A stretch of DNA of 21,835 nt, from assembly GCA_947630885.1 (NCBI GenBank), contig CANRJI010000006.1, positions 1 to 21,835 on the forward strand, written 5' to 3'. The notes under the pieces are model-generated. The model was not told the origin of the DNA. It worked only from the letters and a program-made list of their open reading frames with translations, and did not search any database. Positions 1-7,215 of this stretch are shown here, piece after piece. Both the position numbers and the translations under genes were made by a program. The stretch is from an uncultured Bacilli bacterium (lineage in GTDB: Bacteria; Bacillota_I; Bacilli_A; RF39; UBA660). Positions within the stretch are counted from its first letter, which is position 1. Each line of letters opens with the position of its first letter.

Positions 1-554
1 TCCAAATGAGGAATAATTGATTCCTTAAATTCTCCCCCATTTTCTTCACTCATACTTGATGCTTCAAGTGATTCAACAAAAATATATATTAAGTTCTGCT
101 TATTATCAGGAAAAGATATTTGCACTTCTGAAGTATCCGTATAATATTTATCAAATATATCTGTTGATGAAAATATTGTATTTTTAACATATGGAAACAA
201 AACCACCTGTTTAGCCAAATATAAAATTCCAATACTAAGTAAGATAATTCCATATCCTTTTAAGTTCTTAATAGGATACAATTGAACATCCTTCTTCTTA
301 ATCTTAACAATAACCTTTTTTCCAAAATCAATAATTGGTAAATAAAAAATAAGTCCAAATATTAGTACATAGATAATAATATAAAATAAAGCTGTAATTA
401 TTGGCGAAGCACTAGCTCCTTCTAGTTTCATTATTTGATATAAACATTGCTCAAAAGAATATATCGCTGTATCTTTACTAATATATACATCAAAAGAAAA
501 AAGTAAGACGGAAATAAATATCAAAATTGTTTTCTTAAGTTTAAGTTTCTTCAT
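1..554 (-). CDS. LTA synthase / MdoB-like phosphoglycerol transferase, N-terminal part (cut by window edge)
   Basis: The first 184 residues are present without a stop. The N-terminus is a membrane anchor: hydrophobic stretches lie near residues 9-22, 52-75 and 101-120. The extracellular sulfatase/alkaline-phosphatase-fold domain begins at about residue 153 with NLIYIFVESLEASSMS. In LtaS/OpgB relatives this strand carries a metal-binding Glu, here Glu161. Family members transfer glycerol-phosphate from phosphatidylglycerol to lipoteichoic acid or a similar acceptor outside the membrane. The catalytic Thr/Ser and the rest of the metal site lie beyond position 1, so activity cannot be judged. 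The ATG lies 9 bases after the murF stop, with a GGTGA-type ribosome site partly inside the end of murF, so it is probably the third gene of parC-murF-this. Family assignment is firm; the exact substrate is not known. Confidence 0.82.
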   Translation of the reverse strand, partial: MKKLKLKKTILIFISVLLFSFDVYISKDTAIYSFEQCLYQIMKLEGASASPIITALFYIIIYVLIFGLIFYLPIIDFGKKVIVKIKKKDVQLYPIKNLKGYGIILLSIGILYLAKQVVLFPYVKNTIFSSTDIFDKYYTDTSEVQISFPDNKQNLIYIFVESLEASSMSEENGGEFKESIIPHL

Positions 555-563
555 TTCACCATC

Positions 564-1913
564 TCACCAACGAACAAGCCATTTAACAATATTATCTAAG
601 TGCATTGCATGAGACCCCTTAATCAAAACAACATCACCTGATTTAAGAAGTTTCTGAATATATTCATAACTATCTTCTTCTTTAGCAAAGTGTTTCCAGT
701 TATCATACTTATTTTCTTTCAAATATTCATCTGTATAATTAGTATTACTACCAATCGTTACAATAAAATCCAAATCACTTTCTAAAAGAGCCCTACCAAT
801 TTCTCGGTGAATATCTCTTGTATATTCCCCTAAATCTAAAACATCACCAATAATTGCTCCCCTTCTAGTAGCCTTTTCTTTTCTTAATATTTCGAGTGAA
901 GACTTAATAGCATCTAAAGAAGCATTATAAGTTCCATCAATTATAACTGCACCATTTTCTAATTTTTTATATTCGAGTCTCCCACTTACCAACTGAACAT
1001 CTAATATACCTTCTCTAATCTTTTCAACATCGACATCGCATAATTTCCCAACAACATAAGAAATAAGAGAATTATAGATAAAAGCCATATTATTAATTGG
1101 AGACTCCATTTTATCACCATCAACAATAAAATTATTACCATCTATTTCCATTGCCATATAATCGCTTTTATTATTGATACCAACTGTTATTACTTTATTT
1201 AATTCCTTAATCATCTCAATATTATTATGAAGCATATCATTATCATTATTAATTATCAAAGGACCGTTAAGTCCTTCAATAATTTCTAACTTAGCTTTCA
1301 TAATATTTTCTCTCGATCCTAAGTCTCCAATATGAGAAGTTCCTATATTCGTAATAACCCCTATTGTTGGTTTTGCAATTCTAGTAAGATTTGAAATCTC
1401 ACCAAAACTACTCATTCCCATTTCCAGAACCATAATGTCTTCATCTTTTAAACGCAAAATATTAAGAGGAAGTCCAATCTGATTATTATTATTACCTTCT
1501 GATTTTAAAACCTTATATTTCTTACTTAGAACGGAAGCAATCATTTCTTTAGTCGAAGTTTTACCTACACTACCAGTAACAGCTATTACTGGTATATCAT
1601 TAATTTCCCTTTTGTAAGCCGCTAGTTCCTGAAGACACTTTACAGTATCATCAACTTTAACAATCGTTTTACTTAAATATTTATCACTAATAGATGACTC
1701 ATCAATATTATCTAGTATACAGATAGTTGCTCCCTTATTAAAAGCATCTTGATAAAAAAGATTACCATCAAAATTAGTTCCCTTAATTCCGATATAAATA
1801 TCCCCCTCTTGAATTGTTCTCGTATCTTTCGAGATATTTTCAATAGGCAAAGATAAGTCGCCACATATTAATTTTCCACCACATTTATCTATAATATCAC
1901 TTACATATATCAT
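564..1913 (-). CDS. murF: UDP-N-acetylmuramoyl-tripeptide--D-alanyl-D-alanine ligase
   Basis: MurF performs the last cytoplasmic step of peptidoglycan precursor synthesis, ATP-dependent addition of D-Ala-D-Ala to the UDP-MurNAc-tripeptide. At 449 residues it has the normal length. The N-terminal substrate domain has the DTR...GDIYIGIKG motif (residues 30-45). The P-loop TGSVGKTST lies at 113-121, followed by the typical NNNNQIGLP segment, the ITNIGTSHIGDLGS loop (188-200) with a downstream AKLEI Lys, and a DGTYNAS motif at the start of the C-terminal domain. MurF usually has YNANP there, so this is a mild variant. The stop is TGA. The ATG follows a GAGGT ribosome site and sits 20 bases after the parC stop, so it is probably cotranscribed with parC. 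MurC/D/E relatives were considered, but the N-terminal domain and the C-terminal GSHAMHLD segment fit MurF. Confidence 0.95.
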   Translation of the reverse strand: MIYVSDIIDKCGGKLICGDLSLPIENISKDTRTIQEGDIYIGIKGTNFDGNLFYQDAFNKGATICILDNIDESSISDKYLSKTIVKVDDTVKCLQELAAYKREINDIPVIAVTGSVGKTSTKEMIASVLSKKYKVLKSEGNNNNQIGLPLNILRLKDEDIMVLEMGMSSFGEISNLTRIAKPTIGVITNIGTSHIGDLGSRENIMKAKLEIIEGLNGPLIINNDNDMLHNNIEMIKELNKVITVGINNKSDYMAMEIDGNNFIVDGDKMESPINNMAFIYNSLISYVVGKLCDVDVEKIREGILDVQLVSGRLEYKKLENGAVIIDGTYNASLDAIKSSLEILRKEKATRRGAIIGDVLDLGEYTRDIHREIGRALLESDLDFIVTIGSNTNYTDEYLKENKYDNWKHFAKEEDSYEYIQKLLKSGDVVLIKGSHAMHLDNIVKWLVRW

Positions 1914-1933
1914 TTTATCAACCTCAATAAAAA

Positions 1934-4444
1934 CTATTCGACATCATTATTAATTATACTATCAATTGACAAGAGTTTATCATCAATTTCCTTTAAAGAA
2001 ACATCAGTTTTTTTCATTTTAATTTCTTCCTTTTCTTTATTATCATCTTTAGACACAAGTTCACTAACTAAATAAGAATTAACAATTTGATCTTTAATAA
2101 CATAAGAACCATTACTGTATCTATCCATTATTGGTATTTCATTAATCTTAATAACTTTGCTATAGTTGTCAGACACAATACCAATTAAATTCTTTGCATT
2201 AGTAATATAAGTCATAATAACTTTACTAGGATTACTCTTAATTGGCTTCATGAGAAGAATTCCTCTCTTAGCTCTCGACGTCTTTTCAAATTCTGTAAGT
2301 CTTGTCCTCTTACCAGTTCCTTTATCTGTTAGAATCGTAATAAACTCACTACCAACATCGAATAACGTACCACTTACAACATAATCATCTTTAAGACTAA
2401 TCGATTTAACACCCGCTGCTTTAATACCAACAACTGGTACTTCACTAACATCATACCACAAACCATACCCACATGATGTCGTAATAAAGACGTTCGTACT
2501 ACTCGACTCTGTCACACTAATAAGCTCATCATTATCCTTTAAATTCATCATTTTAATTGGTTTACTATATCTTTGAACTTTAAACTCACTAAGAAGTGTT
2601 CTCTTAATCATACCCATTTTCGAAAAGCAAGTAATATACTTTTCTTCATCAAAATCATACACAGGAATACTACTTACTAATTTTTCTTCAGGATTCAAAC
2701 TAATTACATTACTTATATGTTTACCTAAATCTTTCCATTTACTTTCCGGTATATCGTAAACAGGTAAATATAAATAATTACCCATATTCGTAAATAATAG
2801 AATTATATCCGCAGTCGTAATATTATATAATCCAATAATATAATCTCCATCTTTTAAAGTCGTTTCTTCTCCATTTGAAGATAAATAACTCCTAAGAGGA
2901 ACTCTCTTAATATAACCTTCCTTACTAACTGCTACTACGACAGCTTCTTTATGGATCATCGTCGTTGTATCAATTTTAATTTCTTCAACTTCATCTCTAA
3001 TTTCTGTTCTTCTCTCTATTGCATATTCTTTCTTAATCTTTCTTAAATCATCCTTAATTACCGAATCTAATTTACTTGGATTAGTCAAAATTTCTTCATA
3101 TAATTTAATTTTATCTTGCAATTTTTTCATCTCTTCTTCTAATAAAACAACATCCGTATTAGTAAGTCTATATAACTGCAAATTAACAATAGCTTCAGCT
3201 TGAGCATTAGTAAATTCATATTCTTTTACTAAGTTAAGAATAGCATCCGCTTTATTTTTTGATCTTCTAATTAAAGCAATAACTTCATCTAATATCGATA
3301 TAGCCTTAACTAAGCCTTCCATAATATGAAAGCTTGCTTTCGCAGCTTTCAAATCATATTCCGTACCCTTATAGACAACTTCTCTCTGATGAGCAATATA
3401 AGCATCTAATATTCCAAGAAGTCCAAGTTGCATAGGTCTACGATTAACAATAACAACATTATTAAAATTATAAGAAATTTGTAAATCCGTATTTTTATAT
3501 AAATAATTTAATATATTATTAGCATCTACTTCTTTTTTCAAATCGATAGCAATCTGTAATCCATCTTTATCCGATTCATCTCTAACTTCAACTATACCAT
3601 CAATTTTTTTATCTATTCTAAGTTCATCAATCTTTTTAACAAGTAAAGCTTTATTAACATCAAAAGGAATTTCATTAATAACAATCTTATTTTTATCTAT
3701 AACAGCTTTAGCTCTAACAAAGATTTTACCTCTACCAGTTTCATAAGCTGCCTTTATTCCATCTTTTCCAAGAACAATACCACCCGTTGGAAAATCAGGA
3801 CCTTTAACATAATTCATAATTGTCTCTAATCGGCAATTAGGATTATCAATTCTAAATACCGTTGCATCAATAACTTCTCCTAAATTATGTGGAGGCATAT
3901 TAGTTGCATATCCCGCTGATATTCCCGTCGTTCCATTGACTAATAAATTAGGAAATCTACTAGGTAAAACAGTTGGCTCAAGTAATCTATCATCATAATT
4001 GGGAGCCATTGGTACAATACCTGCTTTATCAATATCGCGAAGAAGTTCACCTGCTATTTTCGAAAGTCTTGCTTCCGTATAACGAGCAGCAGCTGGACTA
4101 TCACCATCAATTGAACCATTATTACCTTGCATTTCAATAAGAGGCGCTTCATTCTTCCATGGCTGACTCATTCTAACAATAGCTTCATATATACTAGAAT
4201 CTCCATGTGGATGATAATTACCCATAACCATACCAACTGCATTAGCACTCTTCTTTGTTGGTTTATCATAAGTATTCTTTTCTTTATACATTGAATATAA
4301 TATTCTTCTCTGAACAGGCTTTAAACCATCCCTAACATCAGGAATAGCTCTATCTTGAATAATATATTTAGAATATCTTCCAAAACTATCACCCATTATC
4401 TCTTCCAAAGAATAATTATATATTCTTTTTACTACATCTTCCAT
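1934..4444 (-). CDS. parC: DNA topoisomerase IV subunit A
   Basis: The breakage-reunion subunit of a type IIA topoisomerase, which decatenates daughter chromosomes together with ParE. The 836 residues begin with the classic RAIPDVRDGLKPVQRRIL block (32-49). The catalytic tyrosine is Tyr122 in AARYTEARL. The quinolone-target helix HPHGDSSIYEAIVRMSQ (78-94) keeps Ser83 and Glu87, the positions commonly changed in resistant ParC, so the sequence looks like the sensitive type there. A coiled-coil/tower region follows at about 370-490, then a beta-pinwheel C-terminal domain. I see no canonical GyrA box (QRRGGKG), and the protein is topo IV-like, so ParC is preferred over GyrA. A strong promoter lies just upstream. 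No parE is adjacent; a surface-protein gene occupies that side. The ATG is preceded by GGTGG at a good distance. Confidence 0.93.
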   Translation of the reverse strand: MEDVVKRIYNYSLEEIMGDSFGRYSKYIIQDRAIPDVRDGLKPVQRRILYSMYKEKNTYDKPTKKSANAVGMVMGNYHPHGDSSIYEAIVRMSQPWKNEAPLIEMQGNNGSIDGDSPAAARYTEARLSKIAGELLRDIDKAGIVPMAPNYDDRLLEPTVLPSRFPNLLVNGTTGISAGYATNMPPHNLGEVIDATVFRIDNPNCRLETIMNYVKGPDFPTGGIVLGKDGIKAAYETGRGKIFVRAKAVIDKNKIVINEIPFDVNKALLVKKIDELRIDKKIDGIVEVRDESDKDGLQIAIDLKKEVDANNILNYLYKNTDLQISYNFNNVVIVNRRPMQLGLLGILDAYIAHQREVVYKGTEYDLKAAKASFHIMEGLVKAISILDEVIALIRRSKNKADAILNLVKEYEFTNAQAEAIVNLQLYRLTNTDVVLLEEEMKKLQDKIKLYEEILTNPSKLDSVIKDDLRKIKKEYAIERRTEIRDEVEEIKIDTTTMIHKEAVVVAVSKEGYIKRVPLRSYLSSNGEETTLKDGDYIIGLYNITTADIILLFTNMGNYLYLPVYDIPESKWKDLGKHISNVISLNPEEKLVSSIPVYDFDEEKYITCFSKMGMIKRTLLSEFKVQRYSKPIKMMNLKDNDELISVTESSSTNVFITTSCGYGLWYDVSEVPVVGIKAAGVKSISLKDDYVVSGTLFDVGSEFITILTDKGTGKRTRLTEFEKTSRAKRGILLMKPIKSNPSKVIMTYITNAKNLIGIVSDNYSKVIKINEIPIMDRYSNGSYVIKDQIVNSYLVSELVSKDDNKEKEEIKMKKTDVSLKEIDDKLLSIDSIINNDVE

Positions 4445-4462
4445 ATATTAACCACCATCTTA

Positions 4463-4491
4463 ATTATATAATATTTCCCCTTTAATATCAA
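4463..4491 (-). promoter_or_regulatory. Promoter of the parC-murF operon
   Basis: On the minus strand a -35 box TTGATA (4486-4491) and a perfect -10 box TATAAT (4463-4468) are separated by 17 bases. The -10 lies about 20 bases before the parC start, giving a short leader. It sits directly after the terminator of the upstream LRR-protein gene, so parC should have its own transcription unit. Confidence 0.75.
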
Positions 4492-4513
4492 GGAATAGAC
4501 ACTCTTTTTACAC

Positions 4514-4542
4514 AACAAAAAGAATAGACACACTGTCTATTC
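4514..4542 (-). terminator. Intrinsic terminator of the LRR surface-protein gene
   Basis: Read on the minus strand, GAATAGACA and TGTCTATTC form a perfect 9-bp stem with a 3-base loop (GTG) (4522-4542), followed at once by TTTTTGTT. It begins about 20 bases after the stop codon of the LRR gene. A second copy of the 3' arm occurs about 30 bases farther downstream (see findings). Confidence 0.8.
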
Positions 4543-4561
4543 CCAATTATTTATTAATCAT

Positions 4562-6166
4562 TTAAAATGTCTTTATTGTAACATTAGATGGAAGTACAGG
4601 TTTAGTATTACTGAACGTAGTATACGTAGTAGAATTAGCAGGCACTTCCACAGTTATAGGTAGTTCTGTACCATTTAATACATAACTTGCATAACTTATT
4701 TCAGTAGAATTAATTCTAATGGTACCCGTTAATTTTGTGCATCTACTAAAGGTACCACTCATATTTGTCACACTTGCTGGTATTACGGGAGCATTGACTA
4801 AACTTGTGCAGCCTTCAAAAGTATAACTCATATTTGTCACACTTGCTGGTATTTCTGGAGCTGTTTCTAAACTTGTGCAGCCATAAAAGGTACCACTCAT
4901 ATTTGTCACACTTGCTGGTATTACGGGAGCATTGACTAAACTTGTGCAGCCTCCAAAGGTAGAGATCATACTTGTCACACCTTCCGGTATTACGGGAGCA
5001 TTGACTAAACTTGTGCAGCCTTCAAAGGTAGCGGGCATATTTGTCACGCCTTCCGGTATTACGGGAGCATTGACTAAACTTGTGCAGCCTTCAAAAGTAT
5101 AACTCATATTTGTCACACTTGCTGGTATCTTTGGAGCATTAACTAAGCTTGTACAACCAAAAAGAGTACTCTCCATATCTGTAATTCCATAGGGTATAGA
5201 GGACACATTAGTTAAATTAGAGCAGCCTCTAAATAAATCAAGCATAGAATTAAGCGTATAAAATTGTTCTTCACCAGAAAACACATCGTCTGTTGATAAC
5301 CCCATAAACTGAACATTACCACTAAATTCAACGGATTTAATCAAATCATTGTCATAGAAAATACCGTCTAAAATATAATCATCATGGTCATCATAAAGGC
5401 TAGTAGTTTGGTAAACTGTTAGCAAAATAACATTATATGTTTTTTCATTTACTACATAAGTATCTGGAATAATAACATCGGAAGATTCACCAATATATTT
5501 TGTTAATAAAATGTCATTTTCTTTTAAATTGATAGAATTGCCTTGTATATAATCAGTTATTCCAGGGTTATATTCTAAACATGCATAATTCCCGCTTTCT
5601 TCATCATAATTATCCCAATCATATTCATTACAATAATTATGAAATTTAAGTTGTGTAATTGTAGGATTTTCATCGCCTAAGATATATTCAAAATCAGTAT
5701 ATGGTGTTTTAGGATTTAGACTATGCTCTTCTGTTACTAAAGAATACCCAGATGGTATTATTAAGTTGCCTCCATGTTCATAGCCCAGTATTGGTTTTAT
5801 AGTTACTGTACTTGAAGAAGAACTAGTGTTTTCTATATATAATTTAATAAATTTATTCTGTCCATAGTCGATTAAGCCTGATGGCATATCTTCAGTATCT
5901 TCATAATAATAAACATTAATATTACTGCCTTGATATGCTAGTCCATACTGAACAACACCTTTATTAGTATTAGTTACCTTATAGACAACTGTTTTACTAC
6001 CGCTAGCGGGTACTGTTACTTTTTCACTATTTCCGCTTAATGTTACTGTATAAGAATCATTGTTAGATGTAACAATACTATTATAGGCAAATGTTCCGTA
6101 CAAACTTCCTACTACTAATAATATTCCTGCAATTATTAAAATACTAATAGATACTTTCTTTTTCAT
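4562..6166 (-). CDS. BspA-like leucine-rich-repeat surface protein with TasA-like N-terminus
   Basis: A 534-residue exported protein. It starts with a Lys-rich end and a hydrophobic stretch (about 6-24), then GTFAYNSIVTSNNDSYTVTLSG, which resembles the start of TasA/camelysin-type proteins (signal ending in -A, aromatic, then a beta-strand ...SG). Residues about 45-260 form a non-repetitive region of likely beta structure, with a BspA-like YIGESSDVIIPDTY segment. Residues about 300-490 hold seven to eight 23-residue repeats of the form FxGCTSLVNAPxIPxxVTNMxxT, typical of BspA/LRR_5 and the related DUF285 repeats. Such proteins often bind host or bacterial surfaces, but no ligand can be inferred here. 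No LPXTG anchor is seen at the C-terminus. A near-ideal GGAGG ribosome site lies 6 bases before the ATG. It has its own promoter, a long leader and a terminator. Confidence 0.85.
   Translation of the reverse strand: MKKKVSISILIIAGILLVVGSLYGTFAYNSIVTSNNDSYTVTLSGNSEKVTVPASGSKTVVYKVTNTNKGVVQYGLAYQGSNINVYYYEDTEDMPSGLIDYGQNKFIKLYIENTSSSSSTVTIKPILGYEHGGNLIIPSGYSLVTEEHSLNPKTPYTDFEYILGDENPTITQLKFHNYCNEYDWDNYDEESGNYACLEYNPGITDYIQGNSINLKENDILLTKYIGESSDVIIPDTYVVNEKTYNVILLTVYQTTSLYDDHDDYILDGIFYDNDLIKSVEFSGNVQFMGLSTDDVFSGEEQFYTLNSMLDLFRGCSNLTNVSSIPYGITDMESTLFGCTSLVNAPKIPASVTNMSYTFEGCTSLVNAPVIPEGVTNMPATFEGCTSLVNAPVIPEGVTSMISTFGGCTSLVNAPVIPASVTNMSGTFYGCTSLETAPEIPASVTNMSYTFEGCTSLVNAPVIPASVTNMSGTFSRCTKLTGTIRINSTEISYASYVLNGTELPITVEVPANSTTYTTFSNTKPVLPSNVTIKTF
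4734..5230 (-). repeat. Tandem 69-bp repeats encoding LRR units
   Basis: The word cttgtgcagcc (plus strand) recurs at 4803, 4872, 4941, 5010 and 5079, with diverged copies at 4734, 5148 and 5217, so the period is exactly 69 bases. Each unit encodes 23 residues. Inner copies are nearly identical at DNA level and outer ones have drifted, as expected if the array grows by duplication in its centre. Confidence 0.9.
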
Positions 6167-6357
6167 TATCCACCTCCGACAAAAAGGCTATAAAAAACTC
6201 TAGTAATCAATACTAAACTTTTCATAGTATTTTCTTTACTATTACTTCTTAATTCATAAGGACTTACAAGTACATATATTAACTCACTATTAACTGAGTA
6301 TATAAAAGAATGATAACCATTTATATTTATTTATGCATGTAACAGCTCTCCTATCTT
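6167..6357 (-). promoter_or_regulatory. Long 5' leader of the LRR gene with candidate leader peptide and competing hairpins
   Basis: From the predicted transcription start (about 6357) to the ATG there are about 190 bases. Near the 3' end, hairpin A (AATACTA/TAGTATT, 6209-6231) and hairpin B (TAGTA/TACTA, 6201-6215, then GAG and TTTTTT) share one arm and cannot form together. A 19-codon ORF (6225 to 6166; MKSLVLITRVFYSLFVGGG) runs across both and ends in TAA overlapping the LRR-gene ATG by one base. A three-codon ORF after an AGGAG motif lies near 6338. No known riboswitch fold was recognised. The role is speculative. Confidence 0.35.
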
Positions 6358-6363
6358 GATTTA

Positions 6364-6392
6364 ATTTTAACATGATAGCTATATTTTAACAA
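6364..6392 (-). promoter_or_regulatory. Promoter of the LRR surface-protein gene
   Basis: On the minus strand the -35 box TTGTTA (6387-6392) and the -10 box TAAAAT (6364-6369) are 17 bases apart. The 9-base word TGTTAAAAT occurs twice, 19 bases apart (6364-6372 and 6383-6391), so the -35 and -10 regions are direct repeats and could hold operator half-sites. Confidence 0.55.
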
Positions 6393-6442
6393 GCTGTTTT
6401 ACAAGCATATTATTTTTACTAAAAGCTTTTTTATTACCACTT

Positions 6443-7207
6443 CTACCTAATAATAAAATTAATTATCGTATTGATATCAATTTTTGATATATGAATAAGT
6501 ATTGCTCCCATTGCTAAAAATGGTCCAAAAGGTATTAAGTTATCTCTTCTACTAAATAAAAGATATATAGCAATTGGAAAAGCAATAAAAGTTGCTAAGA
6601 AAATATCACATACTGATAAATAATAACCAATAACTATTCCAAAGAGAAACATGAGTTTAATATCTCCCCCACCCATCGATTCTCTTTTAAACATCTTATC
6701 TCCAATTAATTTTACTACATACATTGTTACAAAAGCAAGTATTCCTGAAACAATCTTACCGACCGTATAATCTAGTCCAAAGAAAATAAGTTCCAAAATA
6801 ATAATAGCAATACATGATACAGCAATAATCTCATCTAAAATAATCATATATTCAATATCACTCACAATAATCACAATAAGAGATGATATAAATATCAAAC
6901 TGATAACAAAATCGTAACTAAAACCAAAAGAATGGTAAGAGACCATATAAAGAATACCTGTTATTATCTCAATTATTAAATAACTGATAGGTATCTTCGT
7001 ATGACAGCATCTACTTTTTCCTCTTTGAATAACATAAGATACAATCGGTATAAGTTCATACCATCTAAGTTTATGTTCACAGTTACAGCAGTGACTTCTC
7101 GGCCATAATATCGATTCATTATTTGATAAGCGAACTGCAAGAACATTAAGAAAGCTACCCATAATCGATCCAAAAACAAATAATATTGTATATATTAACA
7201 TATCCAT
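6443..7207 (-). CDS. pilD: Prepilin peptidase, A24 family (PilD/ComC type)
   Basis: A 254-residue polytopic membrane aspartic peptidase. It cleaves the leader of type IV prepilins and pseudopilins and, in the full-length form, N-methylates the new end. The N-terminal domain has GSFLNVLAVRL (17-27) and a cytoplasmic Cys region: CCNC at 40-43 and SRCC at 65-68. The usual second pair is CxxC, so one Cys is shifted or replaced by Ser65. The catalytic aspartates are Asp117 (SDIEYMIILDE) and Asp182 (GGGDIKL). The rest is six to eight hydrophobic helices. The ATG lies 8 bases after the pilC stop with a TAGGTGA ribosome site, so the two are cotranscribed. It could serve type IV, competence or Tad pilins; no prepilin was seen in the window. 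Confidence 0.92.
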   Translation of the reverse strand: MDMLIYTILFVFGSIMGSFLNVLAVRLSNNESILWPRSHCCNCEHKLRWYELIPIVSYVIQRGKSRCCHTKIPISYLIIEIITGILYMVSYHSFGFSYDFVISLIFISSLIVIIVSDIEYMIILDEIIAVSCIAIIILELIFFGLDYTVGKIVSGILAFVTMYVVKLIGDKMFKRESMGGGDIKLMFLFGIVIGYYLSVCDIFLATFIAFPIAIYLLFSRRDNLIPFGPFLAMGAILIHISKIDINTIINFIIR

Positions 7208-7215
7208 AACTTCAC

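Noticed and set aside
4734..5230. Regularly spaced repeats that might suggest a CRISPR array
   Set aside because: The repeats are contiguous, have no unrelated spacers, and encode LRR units in one open frame.
6421..6430. AAAAGCTTTT palindrome after pilD as a terminator
   Set aside because: A palindrome without a loop and no T run next to it; too weak.
6167..6442. Known riboswitch (c-di-GMP type) in the LRR-gene leader
   Set aside because: None of the conserved core motifs could be found by eye; only short A/U hairpins are present.
6976..7179. Short minus-strand open frame inside the prepilin peptidase gene
   Set aside because: It is an alternative frame of a well-supported gene with intact catalytic residues.
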